From: Ciona savignyi
Taxonomy: Eukaryota; Chordata; Ascidiacea; Phlebobranchia; Cionidae
Direction: 5' to 3'
NCBI GenBank assembly: GCA_000149265.1
Contig: CH002893.1
Location: 508,538-572,537, forward strand
DNA length: 64,000 nt
Below the pieces are notes generated by a model. It was not told the DNA's origin and did no database searches. It worked only from the letters and a program-made list of their open reading frames with translations. A program made the translations under genes and the position numbers. Of this stretch, positions 24,438 to 38,400 are shown one piece after another. How positions within the stretch are numbered: the first letter of the stretch is position 1; every line of letters starts with the position of its first letter.

Positions 24438-26988
24438 TTATCTAGAAACGATACCATCCTCGTTCGGTCTTCTACGACGCGTAGGCCGTCGATAGGAGTT
24501 CCAAATCCTAATTGTTTTGTCCCAAGAACCAGAGATGTACTGTAACACAGTTGTAACTTAATACTAAATAAGAGTGATGACTTTTGGGGGAAATATCGAA
24601 TACAGCCAGTTATCTAGCAACTGCGTTTTCAAAGTATTGGTGTCGTAAACAATCTTATTTAATCGCTAAAACGATTTCAAGTATTACAGTAAAACGTAAG
24701 GACGGAGTTTTTTTTTGTAATTTACAACAGGTATCATCTATAAATATCACACGATATTTAGTTAAAAACAATTCTCAATTATGGCATTTTCCATAAAGAA
24801 TAATATGACGTCTGGTGTTAACTGTGTAAATATTTGGTTAGCAAAAGAGTATTTGTGTTTTGATACAAGAGCGTAGGGAAAATAGAAGAATGACATTTTC
24901 TATATTAATTTAATGAAAAGATGCCTTAACTGAGGCCATGTACCGAAAGTCAAATTCCCTTTAACCAAAAATAAACAAAATAAGATCTGTATTTAATTTT
25001 AACAGAAATGTCCATTGGATAATTAACACCAAAGTAATACTTTGGGATCTTTACGCCCCTTACACTATTATTAAAGAAAATAAAACAGTAAAAGGGAAAT
25101 ATGGAGTAATCACAATATGCCGATATGTGTCGTAAACTAGATGTCTAATTAGGAACTTGATGATAATGTTGTCGTGAACTTGTTACCCATTGGGGTGTTA
25201 ATACCAAGAGAGCAATGGTCAAAATAATCACAATATGCCGACAGGCTAACAGAGCAAGACCCTTCACTCTATAAATATTTCATAGTTTTGTGGGTGGAAA
25301 TATGTTGGTCCCTGATCCATTCCAGTTGTTTTAATGGGGCAATTAATCAACTGAAATCATGTTGGCAGTAATATTTTTAAAAGTTCTAAATTGGTAGCAC
25401 TTTCTATTTATCACCACAAGAACCATGTAACATGTGACATACCATGCTAAATCGTTCTGTCCCGATTCATACAGTGTTATATCTTATAACACACTTAATC
25501 GTTCAGTCGCAATTCATACAGTGTTGATATCCTATAACACACTTAATCGTTCAGTCGCAATTCATACAGTGTTAATATCCTATAACATACTTAATCGTTC
25601 TGGCGCAATTCATACAGTGTTTATATCCTATAACATACTTAATCGTTCTGTCGCAATTCATACAGTGTTTATATCCTATAACATACTTAATCGTTCTGTC
25701 GCAATTCATACAGTATACGTAAAACGGACTTCGCTACCATATTAACGTATAAAGAGAGAGATAATTGTTTTAATTAACCAATCTACCTGAGCTCGCTCCA
25801 CGACGTGGGTTAAAGTGCGAATGTTGTCAACATGTCCAATATTCGTTTGCACGAGGTTCAGTGTGTCCATGTCGTACACTCTGCAGGGAAAAGTACGGTC
25901 GCTTTGAGGTCAGTAAACCCGTGGCTTAAAAAATATTACGTCAATAAGGTAAAATACAAGTGTATTTTAATTTTTTCCACGACAGGTGCAAGTTTATTCC
26001 TAAGTTTTTATTTTACACTATTTTGTTTAAGCGATTACTGTAGCTAAGATTACTGTAGAATGAATATCCTATTCTATCTTATCCTAAGCTTGGTGGGTGG
26101 CAAGATATTTTGATATACTTTGTTTTTGAGTTAGCTTTTCAGTTTAACGAGACAAATCACACAATCTTGCAAGGATAGAATATTCATGTTTATCCTCGTG
26201 AATGGGAAAACCAAGGGGTTAACACACGGGTAATCGACAGATCACCTCGCGCCCATCGTCGGGTTACCGGAGCTATTGTAGTGTGTTGTGTATGATTCAC
26301 ACGTTCCTTCAATTTGGTAGAACCAATTAATCCGCTGGGTTCAGGCAATATCCGTTAAGTGCCTTGCCCAAGGACACAGCCGACTAGCTAACGACCAGTT
26401 TTAAATCTGAAACCTTTCGGTTGAAAGGATTCGCATTCAACCGCCAGACTAACGGGTATCTAGCAACATGGCATTTCCACTTACTTTATAGCATGCTCGA
26501 CCGCGGTGACAATGCAACCATTCACTTTGTCAATGCACAGAGTATTGACAGCGCCTTGAGTGGACAGGGTTCGCTCACACTCCATTGCGTCTGGTTTCTG
26601 AAACCAGAATGTGTCGTGAACTTTTTTTAACCAGACTTAGTTTCGAACCCATTATGTGTTCGTTGCTAAGCCCGTTTTTAGTATGTAATTCGGTATATGT
26701 ATCGATCGCGTTAACCATTCGGCCACACGATAAATGTGTCATGAACTTGATGTCCATTGAGTTTGGGTGTTATTACCAAGACTAATATTAACCCTGCTTT
26801 TAACACTAATCTCAACCCCGAACTAACCTTAACTCCAACCCCATGTTTAAAACCAACTCTAATGTTAAAATCTTCTATTTTAGTGAGCAGTTTACCTTCC
26901 TTCCCACTTTACCACAACCCTCCTTTTAGTTTCCCCCAATTAATCGGATAAAATGAATCGTTGTACCATCAGTCTCTGTGGCGCAATT

Positions 26989-27021
<33 letters not shown>

Positions 27022-28648
27022 CTGGTTCAAGCCCAGCCAGGGACGAGACATTATTTTAAAACAATAATACATAAAATATATTTAATAGGCGCGAATATTT
27101 TAATATTTTTGTTACAAAAAATACTGGACTGAATAATGCACACTGATATTTCAGAAGCTAATTTAAGTATCTGTTAATGGTATTTTTCCACATAAACTAC
27201 TTCCAAGTAACCTAGCAAACACTTGTGGCATGCGTGCCTGGATTTCATCCCCATATTTATGGTGTCAATAATACATTTAATCAAAAACATAGGAAATTGA
27301 AATAAACAAATCAAATTGAAAAGTAAACTTATAGCGTATAATTGTTTTTTTTTGTGGCGCGACTAGTCAGTAATATTTCTAGTTATTAAAAGGATAATGA
27401 TTTAAGCTGACCGAAATGCCCTGGGACTTATCTTTTTTGTAAAATAATTATGTTTTTATTTTGTTATTGGATATTTGCCGTTGAAAGGAAGGGTGAGGCA
27501 AAATGTACAAGCAAAAGAACAAAGGCATATAGTCCTTTAAACCGAAAGGTTTGTAGGTTCGAAACTGGTCGATAGCTACTCGGTTGTGCCTTGGGCAAGG
27601 CACTTAACTGACAATGCCTGATTTCAGCGGATTAATGGGTTCTAATAAATTGAAGAACCGTTTGAATCATAGAAAACACACTGCAATAGCTCGGTAACCC
27701 GACGGTGGGCGCGAGGGGATCTGACGAATACCCGTGTCTTAACCCCCTTGGTTTTCTCATTCACGGGGATAAACATGAATATTCTGTCCTAATACTTTAC
27801 ATATCTGGAGACGTTTATGAGCGGTGCTTGATTCCATTATTAAGAATTACTTTGCCCCTATGTTCTGTGCTCAAGAAATTAAAATAAGAAAAGGGTACAC
27901 AACACCACTGTGTGTGTACCCATTTATTAAACATTTTATACTAAAAATCAAGCAAAAGTAAACGAAGATACGAACGTCCGACCGTCCGCGACTCTGGTTA
28001 GAGCAGACATAGGCAAATCCGACCCGCTGCGTTTTTTATTCTGGTCCACCGGACGTTATCGACATATTGCAAGCCTAAATAGCGATGTCGCAGCAATATT
28101 TCTGCGTTGCTTGACGCAACAGTGCTTTCTAGTTTTAACCAATAATGTACCGCATTTCTCAGTTTTTTTTATAAACAGTGACAAACTTCATGTGAGTGGC
28201 GGTTCGATCACTTGGACCATGTTAATAACTGGAATATGGAATTACGGAAATTAATACTAATCCATAACCCATATTAACGGCGATGAGTTTAATACTATGG
28301 AAATGAAGAAATTATTACTAATGACTAAATACCGTAATAGTACTTTGGTATTTTAACTTTCTATGTATTTTACTGTGGAATTTTCATTGGTTCATATACT
28401 CGTATTTTAATATAACTATTCTCGTCGGTCAGATCCACACAACTGTCAGGGCACACACATGTCCGCTAGTAAGCAGAACTGGTTTTAAATGACAAAAAAA
28501 TTAAAAACATGAAACTTCAAATTTACTCAACAATAACTGTTAAAGTATGTGCAAACAAGTGTGTCGCATGGCAGTTGTTGGACTTTGATCAAAAGCGGAT
28601 TAATCGGATATAATGAAGCGTTGTACCATCAGTCTCTGTGGCGCAATT

Positions 28649-28681
<33 letters not shown>

Positions 28682-31600
28682 CTAGTTCAAGCCCAGCCAG
28701 GGACGACTTTATTTTATATTAATACATAAAAAAGATTTAAAGTCATCACGATGTAATTAGGCGAGGATATTTTAACAATTTTGTCACAAATAATACTGGA
28801 GTGAATGATGCACACTGATACTTCAGAAGCTAATTTAAATATCTGTTAATGGTATTTCCACACGTTAATGGTATTTCCACACATTTTTCACCTCCCAGGG
28901 GAATCCCCCTGGGTATATTACCCAAAAATTTTCGTTTCTGCATATCTGGACCATGTGCTCTAACAAATAACAAAATTTCAGCCGTTCAAGCGCCGCTATG
29001 CCCAAAAAGTAATTTTTTTTTAAATGTACCGTTTTAGTTTTTCACCTCCCAGAGGAATTTCCCTAGGTATATTACCCAAAATTTGTTCCTGTATATCCAG
29101 ACCATGTTGTCAAACAAATGACAAACTTTTATTGTAATTCCATTGCCCCTTCTTGTAGATGTCGGAGCCACAAGCCATGGCTGACAAGTGTTTGACGAAA
29201 AAAACAGAAAAAAAACGGACAAAACAATGTGTCCCATTTTTCCAAAAACTAACTCTTATGCCCTAATCTTCACTTTAATGAGCAGTTTCCCTCCTTACCG
29301 CTTTCCCTGTCTAGTTTTTCCCAAATAATCGGATATAACGACGCATTGCACCATAAGTCTCTGTGGCGCAATTGGTTAGCGCGTTCGCCTGTTAACCGAA
29401 AGGTTGCTGGTTCAAGCCCAGCCAGGGACGAGATTATTGATTTTAAATAATAATACATAGAAAAGATTTAAAGTTATCACGATGTAATTAGGCGAGGATA
29501 TTTTAAGATTTTTATTACAAAAAACACTGAACTGAATTATGCACACTGATATTTTAAAAGCTAATTCAGTTTCTGTTAATGGTATTTTCCCACATAAACT
29601 ACTTCCAAGTACCTAGCCAAACTTACCCAAATTTTCACGGTCCCGTCCTCTGACCCAGTGATCCATCTATCGTAGACGTGATTATACCTTATGACGGTGA
29701 TTTCGAGGTCATGGCCATCCAACGTATTAAGCAGCACCATCTCGCTTCCGTTAGGGCTGAAAGCTCTGATGTAGACCATGCCATCACTGCTCGCGTAAGC
29801 TATCTCGTTTCTGTTGTAAAATGCACAATTTACCAACTAGTACGGTCGTGTGGCCGAATTGTTAACGCGACCGATACATATACCTACTCCTAAACAAAAA
29901 CGGCCTGAGTAACAAGCCCATCTTGGATTCGAAACTTGGCTCCGTAAAAAAATTATCAACTATAAAGCAGGGGTTCGGAAAACCCTGGCACGCGTGCTTA
30001 AAGTAGCACGAAAGAGGTTTTTTCATGCACGCCGCGCGATTTGACGAACACGCAAAATCTATACTATAAGTATGTGCAAACTCAAACTGTCTTCGCTGCA
30101 CAAAATACAGTCTTAAAATTCCTAGCATGCAAATCAAGATTTTTAATTACTTATTTTAAAATTAGGTAAGTTGACTATGCAAACCGTACATAACAATAGT
30201 TGGCACGCGAAGTAACTTTCATAATCATATTATTCATAAACTGGCACACTGTATTCAGAAAGTCAACCTCTGGTATGGACAATGCAAGTAAAATCATACT
30301 ACCAACCAAATTCTTATTTATTTTTTACCGAGCATAGTTTCGAAGCCATGATGGGCTTGTCATTGGACCTTTATTTTGTATGTAGGTCTCTATATATGTA
30401 ATGGTCGCATTAACCAACCGTCCACACGATCAAACCACTCCAACAAAATCACCTCTTCGCGCAATACTCCATATCCAGTATCACGCCATCACACGCCAAT
30501 TCTTCGGTCGAAGCTTCTACGTCTTGGCTGTCGGACGAAGGGGAAACCCCCCGTAGTTTGTCGTGGAGCCGACCGGTCTCCAAACACCATATCAGTAAGC
30601 GACGATCCCAACCGCCTGAAACCTGTTTTTTTTACGGGAATGTTTAGTTTTTAATAGGGTACTTAAGCTTATTCCAGAGAGTAGAAAGCTGTTGGTCTTA
30701 TATCAGTACCGCGGAACACTACTGTGCCGCAAGACAATGCCATGGTAAGTAGTGAATTTTACATTTTAACGAATATCCCGTGGTAACTTGCGGCATGTAA
30801 GTACGTTTGTAATATTTTTAGTTTATTTTATTTACCTACAACTTTCCTTATAATATAAAGTAAATAATTCTACATAGTTCAGAAATGCCAACTTGTATAG
30901 AATAACCGGTGCTGAACATTCTCAAAACAGCCGTGGTGTTAATATCCTTTGGTCGGGAATTTTGCTGACGCAATTTACCCAGAATTTACCACTATAGATT
31001 AAAACCCTATATTAGCTAACACCACCAGAAGATTTAACTCGATTGGACATTTTTTCCGTATTATATAAAGCGTAAATATAACTGATTAACCACTAGTTTT
31101 TGTGGAATTTAATGTATGGGATTTCTCGGAAAATTGCTAAGAAAATGTATGTTTTTATTTTAATCATGTGTTTTTAGCTACGCGTAATAATATTCTATTT
31201 ATGATTGGTTATTCATATTCTATTTTGAGGTATTTTCCGGGGTAATTTTGGCAATTTTAATTATATTTGGGTTTTCTCATTCGTGTTGTACATCTTAAAC
31301 TTTTAAGGTAAATTTGAGGTAAATATTCCTTTCCAATCCGGAGATATCGACGATAACGCCAAAAATGCTTAAAATAGCATAATTTTATATACCTTGATAG
31401 GGGGAATTCCCCTTTTCGAAAAAATAAAAGGTCGAGGCAAACTATGGGCAAGTCAGTTAGGATTCATAAATTTCAACCTGATTTGATAACACGTTCTACC
31501 GACATGACCTTCCGTACATGCCTGTTACCAGCTTTCGCAGAAAAAAAGGAAAAGGGAAAAGAACGGAATAAAATTAATATAAGTTTGTTCCCTTTGCAAA

Positions 31601-32408
31601 GTGAACCCAAAATAACAGAAAATAAATCAAATTTACCACCCATGAACAGGTAAAGACTGCCAAACGAACAACGCGTCGTTAAAAAAATATTTAAATGTTA
31701 AATAAAGCGGACACCAAACCTAGGTGAGAATACAAAAAATTAAAAACAAAATGAAAAAAAATCGAAAAAATTAAGACCAATAATGGGTTTAACAAGACGT
31801 CTTTACTCGGACTAACAGACAGTCGTCTAGCCGACGACTGGTTTCGAACCCAGTATTTTAGTCAGATAACTGTCGCTTTAACCGTTTGATTAAATGAACA
31901 AGTTTTTAATTATGTAGATATCGTACTTTAAATTTATTTGGATATAATTATTGGGATATATTACTTTAAAAAATGCAAAAAATGATACCGGACGGCGCCC
32001 GTGGTGTGGGGTGGGTGGTGAACCCAGAATCACTGGACAGAGTGTATTCATTTAGAAGTAACCACTAGGCTAAGCCGGTATCAAATAACACAGCGCGAAA
32101 GAGCGGCTATGTATTGTTTGTTTCTCTCACACTGTCTCGCTGTGCGGCGTAACAGTCAATGGCCAATAATAACACAAACCTAGCTATTCAATAAGCAGTT
32201 TAACTACAATAAGTTCTTAAGTTTTAAGGTGGTATATTGTTTCTTGTCATTGTACTATGGAGTTTACAAAGTTTTCTGGTTAAGAAAAACTGTGTATCAT
32301 AGGCTAAACATGAATATCCTATCCTATTATATCATCTGTTTTTAGTTGTCCAAAGCGGATTAATCGCATAAAATGAAGCGTTGCACCACCAGTCTCTGTG
32401 GCGCAATT

Positions 32409-32441
<33 letters not shown>

Positions 32442-35400
32442 CTGGTTCAAGCCCAGCCAGGGACGTTATTATTTGGAACTTTTATAAAAACGTTAAAGAA
32501 ATAACGGGTTAATACTATAATAAAAAAATGCATTATTTGCATTAAAAAATAATGTACAATTAAATCTAGTGATTTGTAATTTTTCACGAAAATAATTTAA
32601 ACAGATATTCATACGGGCAACACTAAAATGAGGGAAAAAGGGAAGGAGGGAAAATGCTCACTAAAACTATGGAAACTAATTTAAACCCTGCCTAAAACAC
32701 TAATCTCAATCCGAGAACTAACCTTAACTCCAACCCCATGTTTAAAACTAATTCTACCTAATCTTCATTTTAGTGTGCAGTTTCTCTCCTTTCCTTCTTC
32801 GCTTACATTGCTTTTAGTTTTTCCTATACGTACCAGGTAAGTTGATGAATAGAGTTCTTCGTTATAAACAAGGGCAAGGGCGGTGACGCAACTCGTGTGT
32901 CCCAGTAACACGTTCTTGCAAATGAAACCTGCCACTCTGTTTGTCACCGAATCTCGAGTCATAGAATCCGCTGTTTGGGTGACAGGCGTCTGCATACATT
33001 AATAAAGTACTGGCGGGTGCGTAGGTAGGTAGCCTACGGCAGATTGGTCTGATGTGTCAGTGCGTTGCTTTTTAACCAATGGGTTGTATATTTGAAACTG
33101 GTTGCTAGCTAGTCGTCCTTAGGCAAGGCCCTTAAATAATATTGCCTGAGCGAATTATTGGGACTTTTAAATTAAAGGAACTTCTCAATCATACACAACA
33201 CACTGCAATAGCTCCGGTAACCCGACGGTGGGCGCGAGGTAATCTGACGATTGCCCGTGTGTTAACCCCTTGATTCCATTGACCATTCACGGGGATAAAC
33301 ATGAATATTCTTTCCTAAGTAATAATAAAATGGTGACTTTGAAATTAATATAACGGGAAATGACCTGCTGCTACCAGTGCTCTTAGACGCTGCCAAAGTT
33401 TCAGAGAATGTTTTTTTTGAAATGTTGGGTATTAGTTCAACTCAAAGCGGCGGAAATATACTATAAATGTGCCACAACAGTCAATTTACATTAAACTTTT
33501 GTTCTTGGGCATTTAACAGAAAAGCTTGAAGATATTTAAACGAATCCTCGTGTTTAACCTTATAACACTCCGTCAAAATAAGTAAGTATAAATTAGGTAC
33601 AAAGCTATTCGGTTTCGAAGTAAATATCAAATCAGGGTATTCAGTTTCAAATTAAAATAGGATAGGCTATTCATGTTAATCCCATGAATGGGAAAACAAA
33701 GGGGTTTATACACGCAATCGTCAGATCACCTCGAGCCCACTGTAGAGTTACCGAAACTATTTTAGCGTGTTGTGAATGATTCATACTTTATTTTAATTTG
33801 GTAGACGTCATTAATCCGCTGGGTTCAGGCAATGTTAGTTAAGTGCCTTGTTCAAGGACACAGCCGACTAGTTAGCGATCAGTTTCGAATCTGCAATCCT
33901 TCAGCTAAAGACTAACCCACCAAATTTCGGACAAAAATTGAAGGCAAATGTAATAAGTTTAACAACTCACATCGCCCATGCTTCTGCTGTCCATGTTCGA
34001 GTAGCTGGGCTGTTCCGGTTCAGCCTTTTCCGGCTCGCTGGGCGTTGACTTCATATTTTGACTCTCCTGAATAAGCGGAGTGGCCAGACTCGTAGGAACA
34101 TCCAGTAAAACGCTAAACTTCCGACCCCTGGTTTAATATAAAGGATGTCAGGTGGATGAGGCTAAGTATATCGAGTTACATTGAAAATACAGCGATAAAA
34201 TTAAAAACAAAGTTTGGTATGCATAAGCAAAATAAATACCTAATACGTTAATGTTGAAGGCTCCCTGGTAGCTAGGCCCTAGGTGGACGATTCTTACTTT
34301 TGATTCGAGAAGGCCCGTGTGAAAATCCAATTAAAGTATAGTGTAAACCTGGCTTGATACCAAAATATCATAATGACCCTTGGGCTGTGTTATGTGGAAA
34401 TTTAAATCACATATCCTACATTCTAAGATATACTTTAAGTAAGAGCGCATTGTATTGTTTTTTTGCATTGCACAGACGGGGAAATATTGCAGAAACGCGA
34501 TTACTGATAATAGTCTATTGGGTATTAGTACAGTAAACAACTCTTTTTTAACGATTATGCTTCATACCGTACATACAGAGTTTGAATTTACACGGACAAT
34601 AAAACGTTAATGGACTTTTAAAAGTTTAAAAACGTACGACGAAGATCTCGCATTTAACTTAAACGAAATAAAATGGGAACCACAAAAATGATGGAACAAC
34701 ACGTTTTAGCCATCACTATTTTTAGAACCCATTTTTACTGCTATAATATAGCTATATGTTTCTGCATGCATACACGATCGGTTCTATTGTTATCAAATCC
34801 CTCCTGGTAAAACTTATACAAATATGACGTTTGTATCTTAAAGCTAAAACTAATGGGTTACCGATTTACCTATCCAAATTTAATAATCATGTTTTAAGGA
34901 TAAATTTATTGTTGGGTGTTGGATGTCTGCATATTTGTTTAAATTGAAACTCTTTATTAATCGAGAGGATCCTATAATTACTTATTGACATAGTCCCCGT
35001 TATATTTTTAAGGTGTGCACTAAACAGAAAACCATCGGTGGCTCGTTGGTCTAGGGGTATGATTCTCGCTTCGGGTGCGAGAGGTCCCGGGTTCAATTCC
35101 CGGACGAGCCCTATTTACTAAAATAGCATTTATTTTATCAAATTTTAATGACAGGTATCTATATGATCACATCGTTATTTTTCGTCATGATGCTTTCAAG
35201 CAAACATGTCCTACAACAGGAGTCGGCAACCTTTAGAAGTGTGCCATACAGCAGGACATTCAGCAGGGGTCGACCACCTTCCTTTCAGTTTATAAACAAT
35301 CGGCAGTTTAAAAACACTCATTTGGCAAAAACGCAAGACTTTAAAACACTCATGTCCGAAAAACGCAAGACTTTAAAACACGGTAATTCATCGTAATACC

Positions 35401-38400
35401 TCATACTTGCCTCAGCGAGCTATTGTACTGTGTTAAATGCAACAGCTTTTTCTTATCCATCAAACAAACCGTATTCATTTAACATCGGATACATGCATTG
35501 CCCAAGGAGAGTTTAGTTATCCTAAAAATATAACCGAAGGGCTAGCGGCTGGTTTCGATTCGGCTGACGAATCTAACCAACCGGACAAACAGCATATTTA
35601 TTTAAAATTAGAGAATTAACAAACCGGGCGTTGCAGGAATGGAACAAACTCGTTAATGAAAGGTTGTCATTCTCACTTGGGTGGCGGAAATTTTGCCACA
35701 TAATTCTGACGATCATTTAAATTATAGATTATTAAGGACAAATTCTGCTACCTCGACGTTAACACCTCCTCTTTATCTGGAGTCAGCCGAGTTAGGGTGC
35801 TCACGGCAGCGTAGTCGATGCAACTTCAGTCAAACCCAGTCAAAGACCACGGACAAGATAGCCGTGCCAAGCATTAGTTCAAGGCACCAGTTATTTCGAT
35901 TATGTCTCAATTTTAATTTATCTATACATGACAACCGCTTAAATGACAATCCTATCAAAAGTATATCAAATATACAAAGTTGTTTCAGTGGAAATTGTGG
36001 AGATTCTGGTTAAAATCAGAAGTATTCACAATCACTAAAAAATGATATTGTGTTTAAAATCTACAATCTAACTTAATGTTTTTCAAATCTATAGCACGAA
36101 GTAGTAAATAATATATATTAATGTTATTATTGACATGGTCCCCGCTATATTTTTAAGGTGTGCACTAAACCATCGGTGGCTCGTTGGTCTAGGGCAGGGG
36201 TTCCCAAACCAGGGGTCGCGACCCAAAATGGGGTCGGAGTGATAAGTAGGTGGGGTCGCAAACAGGTCATGGGGTCGGTGGGGTCAGTGAGGTATGGTAA
36301 TAATGGATGTACAAAACATCTAAGATTTGACAAACCATGTTAAATTTAGCAGTTTGTACCATGGCTTACTGTAAAACAGGCTTATAGGCATCACTCTAAC
36401 TAAGTCTGTACTTATGCTATCGAAAATGTAGGTGCTTATTGTGACATCACTGTTTGATTGTTCATAATGGAATGACACGTTGTTGATTTGCAGAGTTGAA
36501 TTGTTTGTATGTACTTTGCAGCAAAGATAGTTTGCTATCAGTAGGCTGACAAGTATTGGAACTAATATTTAATTTAAATTTGGAATAGCAGTGAAAGAGT
36601 AGGTTAGGCTTTTCAGCAGTGAAAGAGTAGGTTAGGCTTTTCAGCAGTGAAAGAGTAGGTTAGGCTTTTCAGCAGTGAAAGAGTAGGTTAGGCTTTTCAG
36701 CAGTGAAAGAGTAGGTTAGGCTTTTGGGTCGCACTGGACACTTGAAAGTTGTCTTTGGGGTCGTCCTGAGAAAAGCTTGGGAACCCCTGGTCTAGGGGTA
36801 TGATTCTCGCTTCGGGTGCGAGAGGTCCCGGGTTCAATTCCCGGACGAGCCCTATTTGTTAAACTAGCATTTATTTTATCAAATTGTAATGACAGGTATC
36901 TATAATCACACCGTTATTTTTCGTTTTGTTGTTTTCAAGTAAACATGCCCTGCAGCAGGGGTCGGCAACCTTTAGAATGCAGTGTGCCAGCCAGTTTCAA
37001 AACACTCATGTGGCAAAAACGCAGGACTTTAAAAACACTCCTGTCTAAAAAACGCAGGATTTTAAAACACGGTAAGTCATTTCAATACCTAATTTCAGTA
37101 TGTTAAATGCATTAGCTTTTTTGTACACAATAAACAAACTGTATTCATTCAACATCGGATACATGAATTGCCCAAGGATTGTTTATTTATTCTAAAAACA
37201 TAACCAAAGGGCTATTGGCTGGTTTCGAATCTAACTGACCGGACAAACAGCATATATATTTATTTAAAATTAGATAATTAATAACCCGGGCGTTGCAGGC
37301 AATGNNNNNNNNNNNNNNNNNNNNNNNNNNNNNNNNNNNNNNNNNNNNNNNNNNNNNNNNNNNNNNNNNNNNNNNNNNNNNNNNNNNNNNNNNNNNNNNN
37401 NNNNTAATTCTGACGATCATTTAAATTATAGATTATTAAGGACAAATTCTGCTACCTCGACGTTAACACCTCCTCTTTATCTGGAGTCAGCCGAGTTAGG
37501 GTGCTCACGGCAGCGTAGTCGATGCAACTTCAGTCAAACCCAGTCAAAGACCACGGACAAGATAGCCGTGCCAAGCGTACTAATGCATTAGTTTAAGGCA
37601 AAAGTTATTTTGATTATGTCCCAATTTTAATTTATCTATACATGGCAACCGCTTAAATGACAATCCTATCAAAAGTATATCAAATATACAAAGTTGTTTC
37701 AGTGGAAATTGTGGATATTCTGGTGAAATTAAAAGGTATTTATATCGCTAAAAAAATTATACTATGTTTAAAATCTACAATCTATCTTAATATTTTTCAA
37801 ATCCAGCAAGAAGTAGTAAATTATATTAATGTTATTATTGACATGGTCCCCGTTATATTTTTAAGGTGTGCACTAATCAAAAAACCATCGGTGGCTCGTT
37901 GGTCTAGGGGTATGATTCTCGCTTCGGGTGCGAGAGGTCCCGGGTTCAATTCCCGGACGAGCCCTATTTACTAAAATAACATCTTTATCAAATTTTAATG
38001 ACAGGTATCTAGGATGACATCGTTATTTTTCGTCATGATGCTTTCAAGCAAACATGTCCTACAACAGGAGTCGGCAACCTTTAGAATTCAGTGTGCCATA
38101 CAGCAGGACATTCAGCAGGGGTCGACCACCTTCCTTTCAGTTTATAAACAATCGGCAGTTTAAAAACACTCATTTGGCAAAAACGCAAGACTTTAAAACA
38201 CTCATGTCCGAAAAACGCAAGACTTTAAAACACGGGAAATCATCGCAATACCTAATACTCGCCTCAGCGAGATATTGCAGTGTGTCAAACGCAACAGCTT
38301 TACCTACCCATTGAACAAACCATATTCATTCAACATCGAATATACATGCATTGCACAAGGATAGTTTAGTTATCCTAAAAACATAGCCGAAGGGCTAGCG

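Larger units (their letters stand above)
34985..36120. repeat. Triplicated segment, unit 1 (tRNA-Pro plus WD40 exon fragment)
   Basis: Unit order: TTATTGACATAGTCCCCG flank, tRNA-Pro, a GAGTCGGCAACCTTT segment, ATTCATTTAACATCGGATAC, then a copy of part of WD40 exon 38604-38762, then AGTATATCAAATATACAAAG. Units 2 and 3 follow directly. Confidence 0.85.
36178..36852 (+). pseudogene. tRNA-Pro (CGG), copy 2, split by a hAT-type insertion
   Basis: The 5' part (GGCTCGTTGGTCTAGGG, 36178-36194) and the 3' part (from 36798 to 36852) are otherwise identical to copy 1. The insertion falls in the D arm and destroys the gene. Confidence 0.95.
36125..37820. repeat. Triplicated segment, unit 2 (interrupted, with assembly gap)
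   Basis: Same order as unit 1, but the tRNA-Pro is split by a transposon and 100 N fall at 37305-37404. Confidence 0.85.

Noticed and set aside
25434..25745. Repeated peptide frame over the 48-bp minisatellite
   Set aside because: Only the repeat keeps it open; no start context, splice sites or conservation visible. Reported as a repeat instead.
30376..30654. 92-codon + frame opposite the WD40 exon
   Set aside because: It is the antisense shadow of exon 30453-30622.
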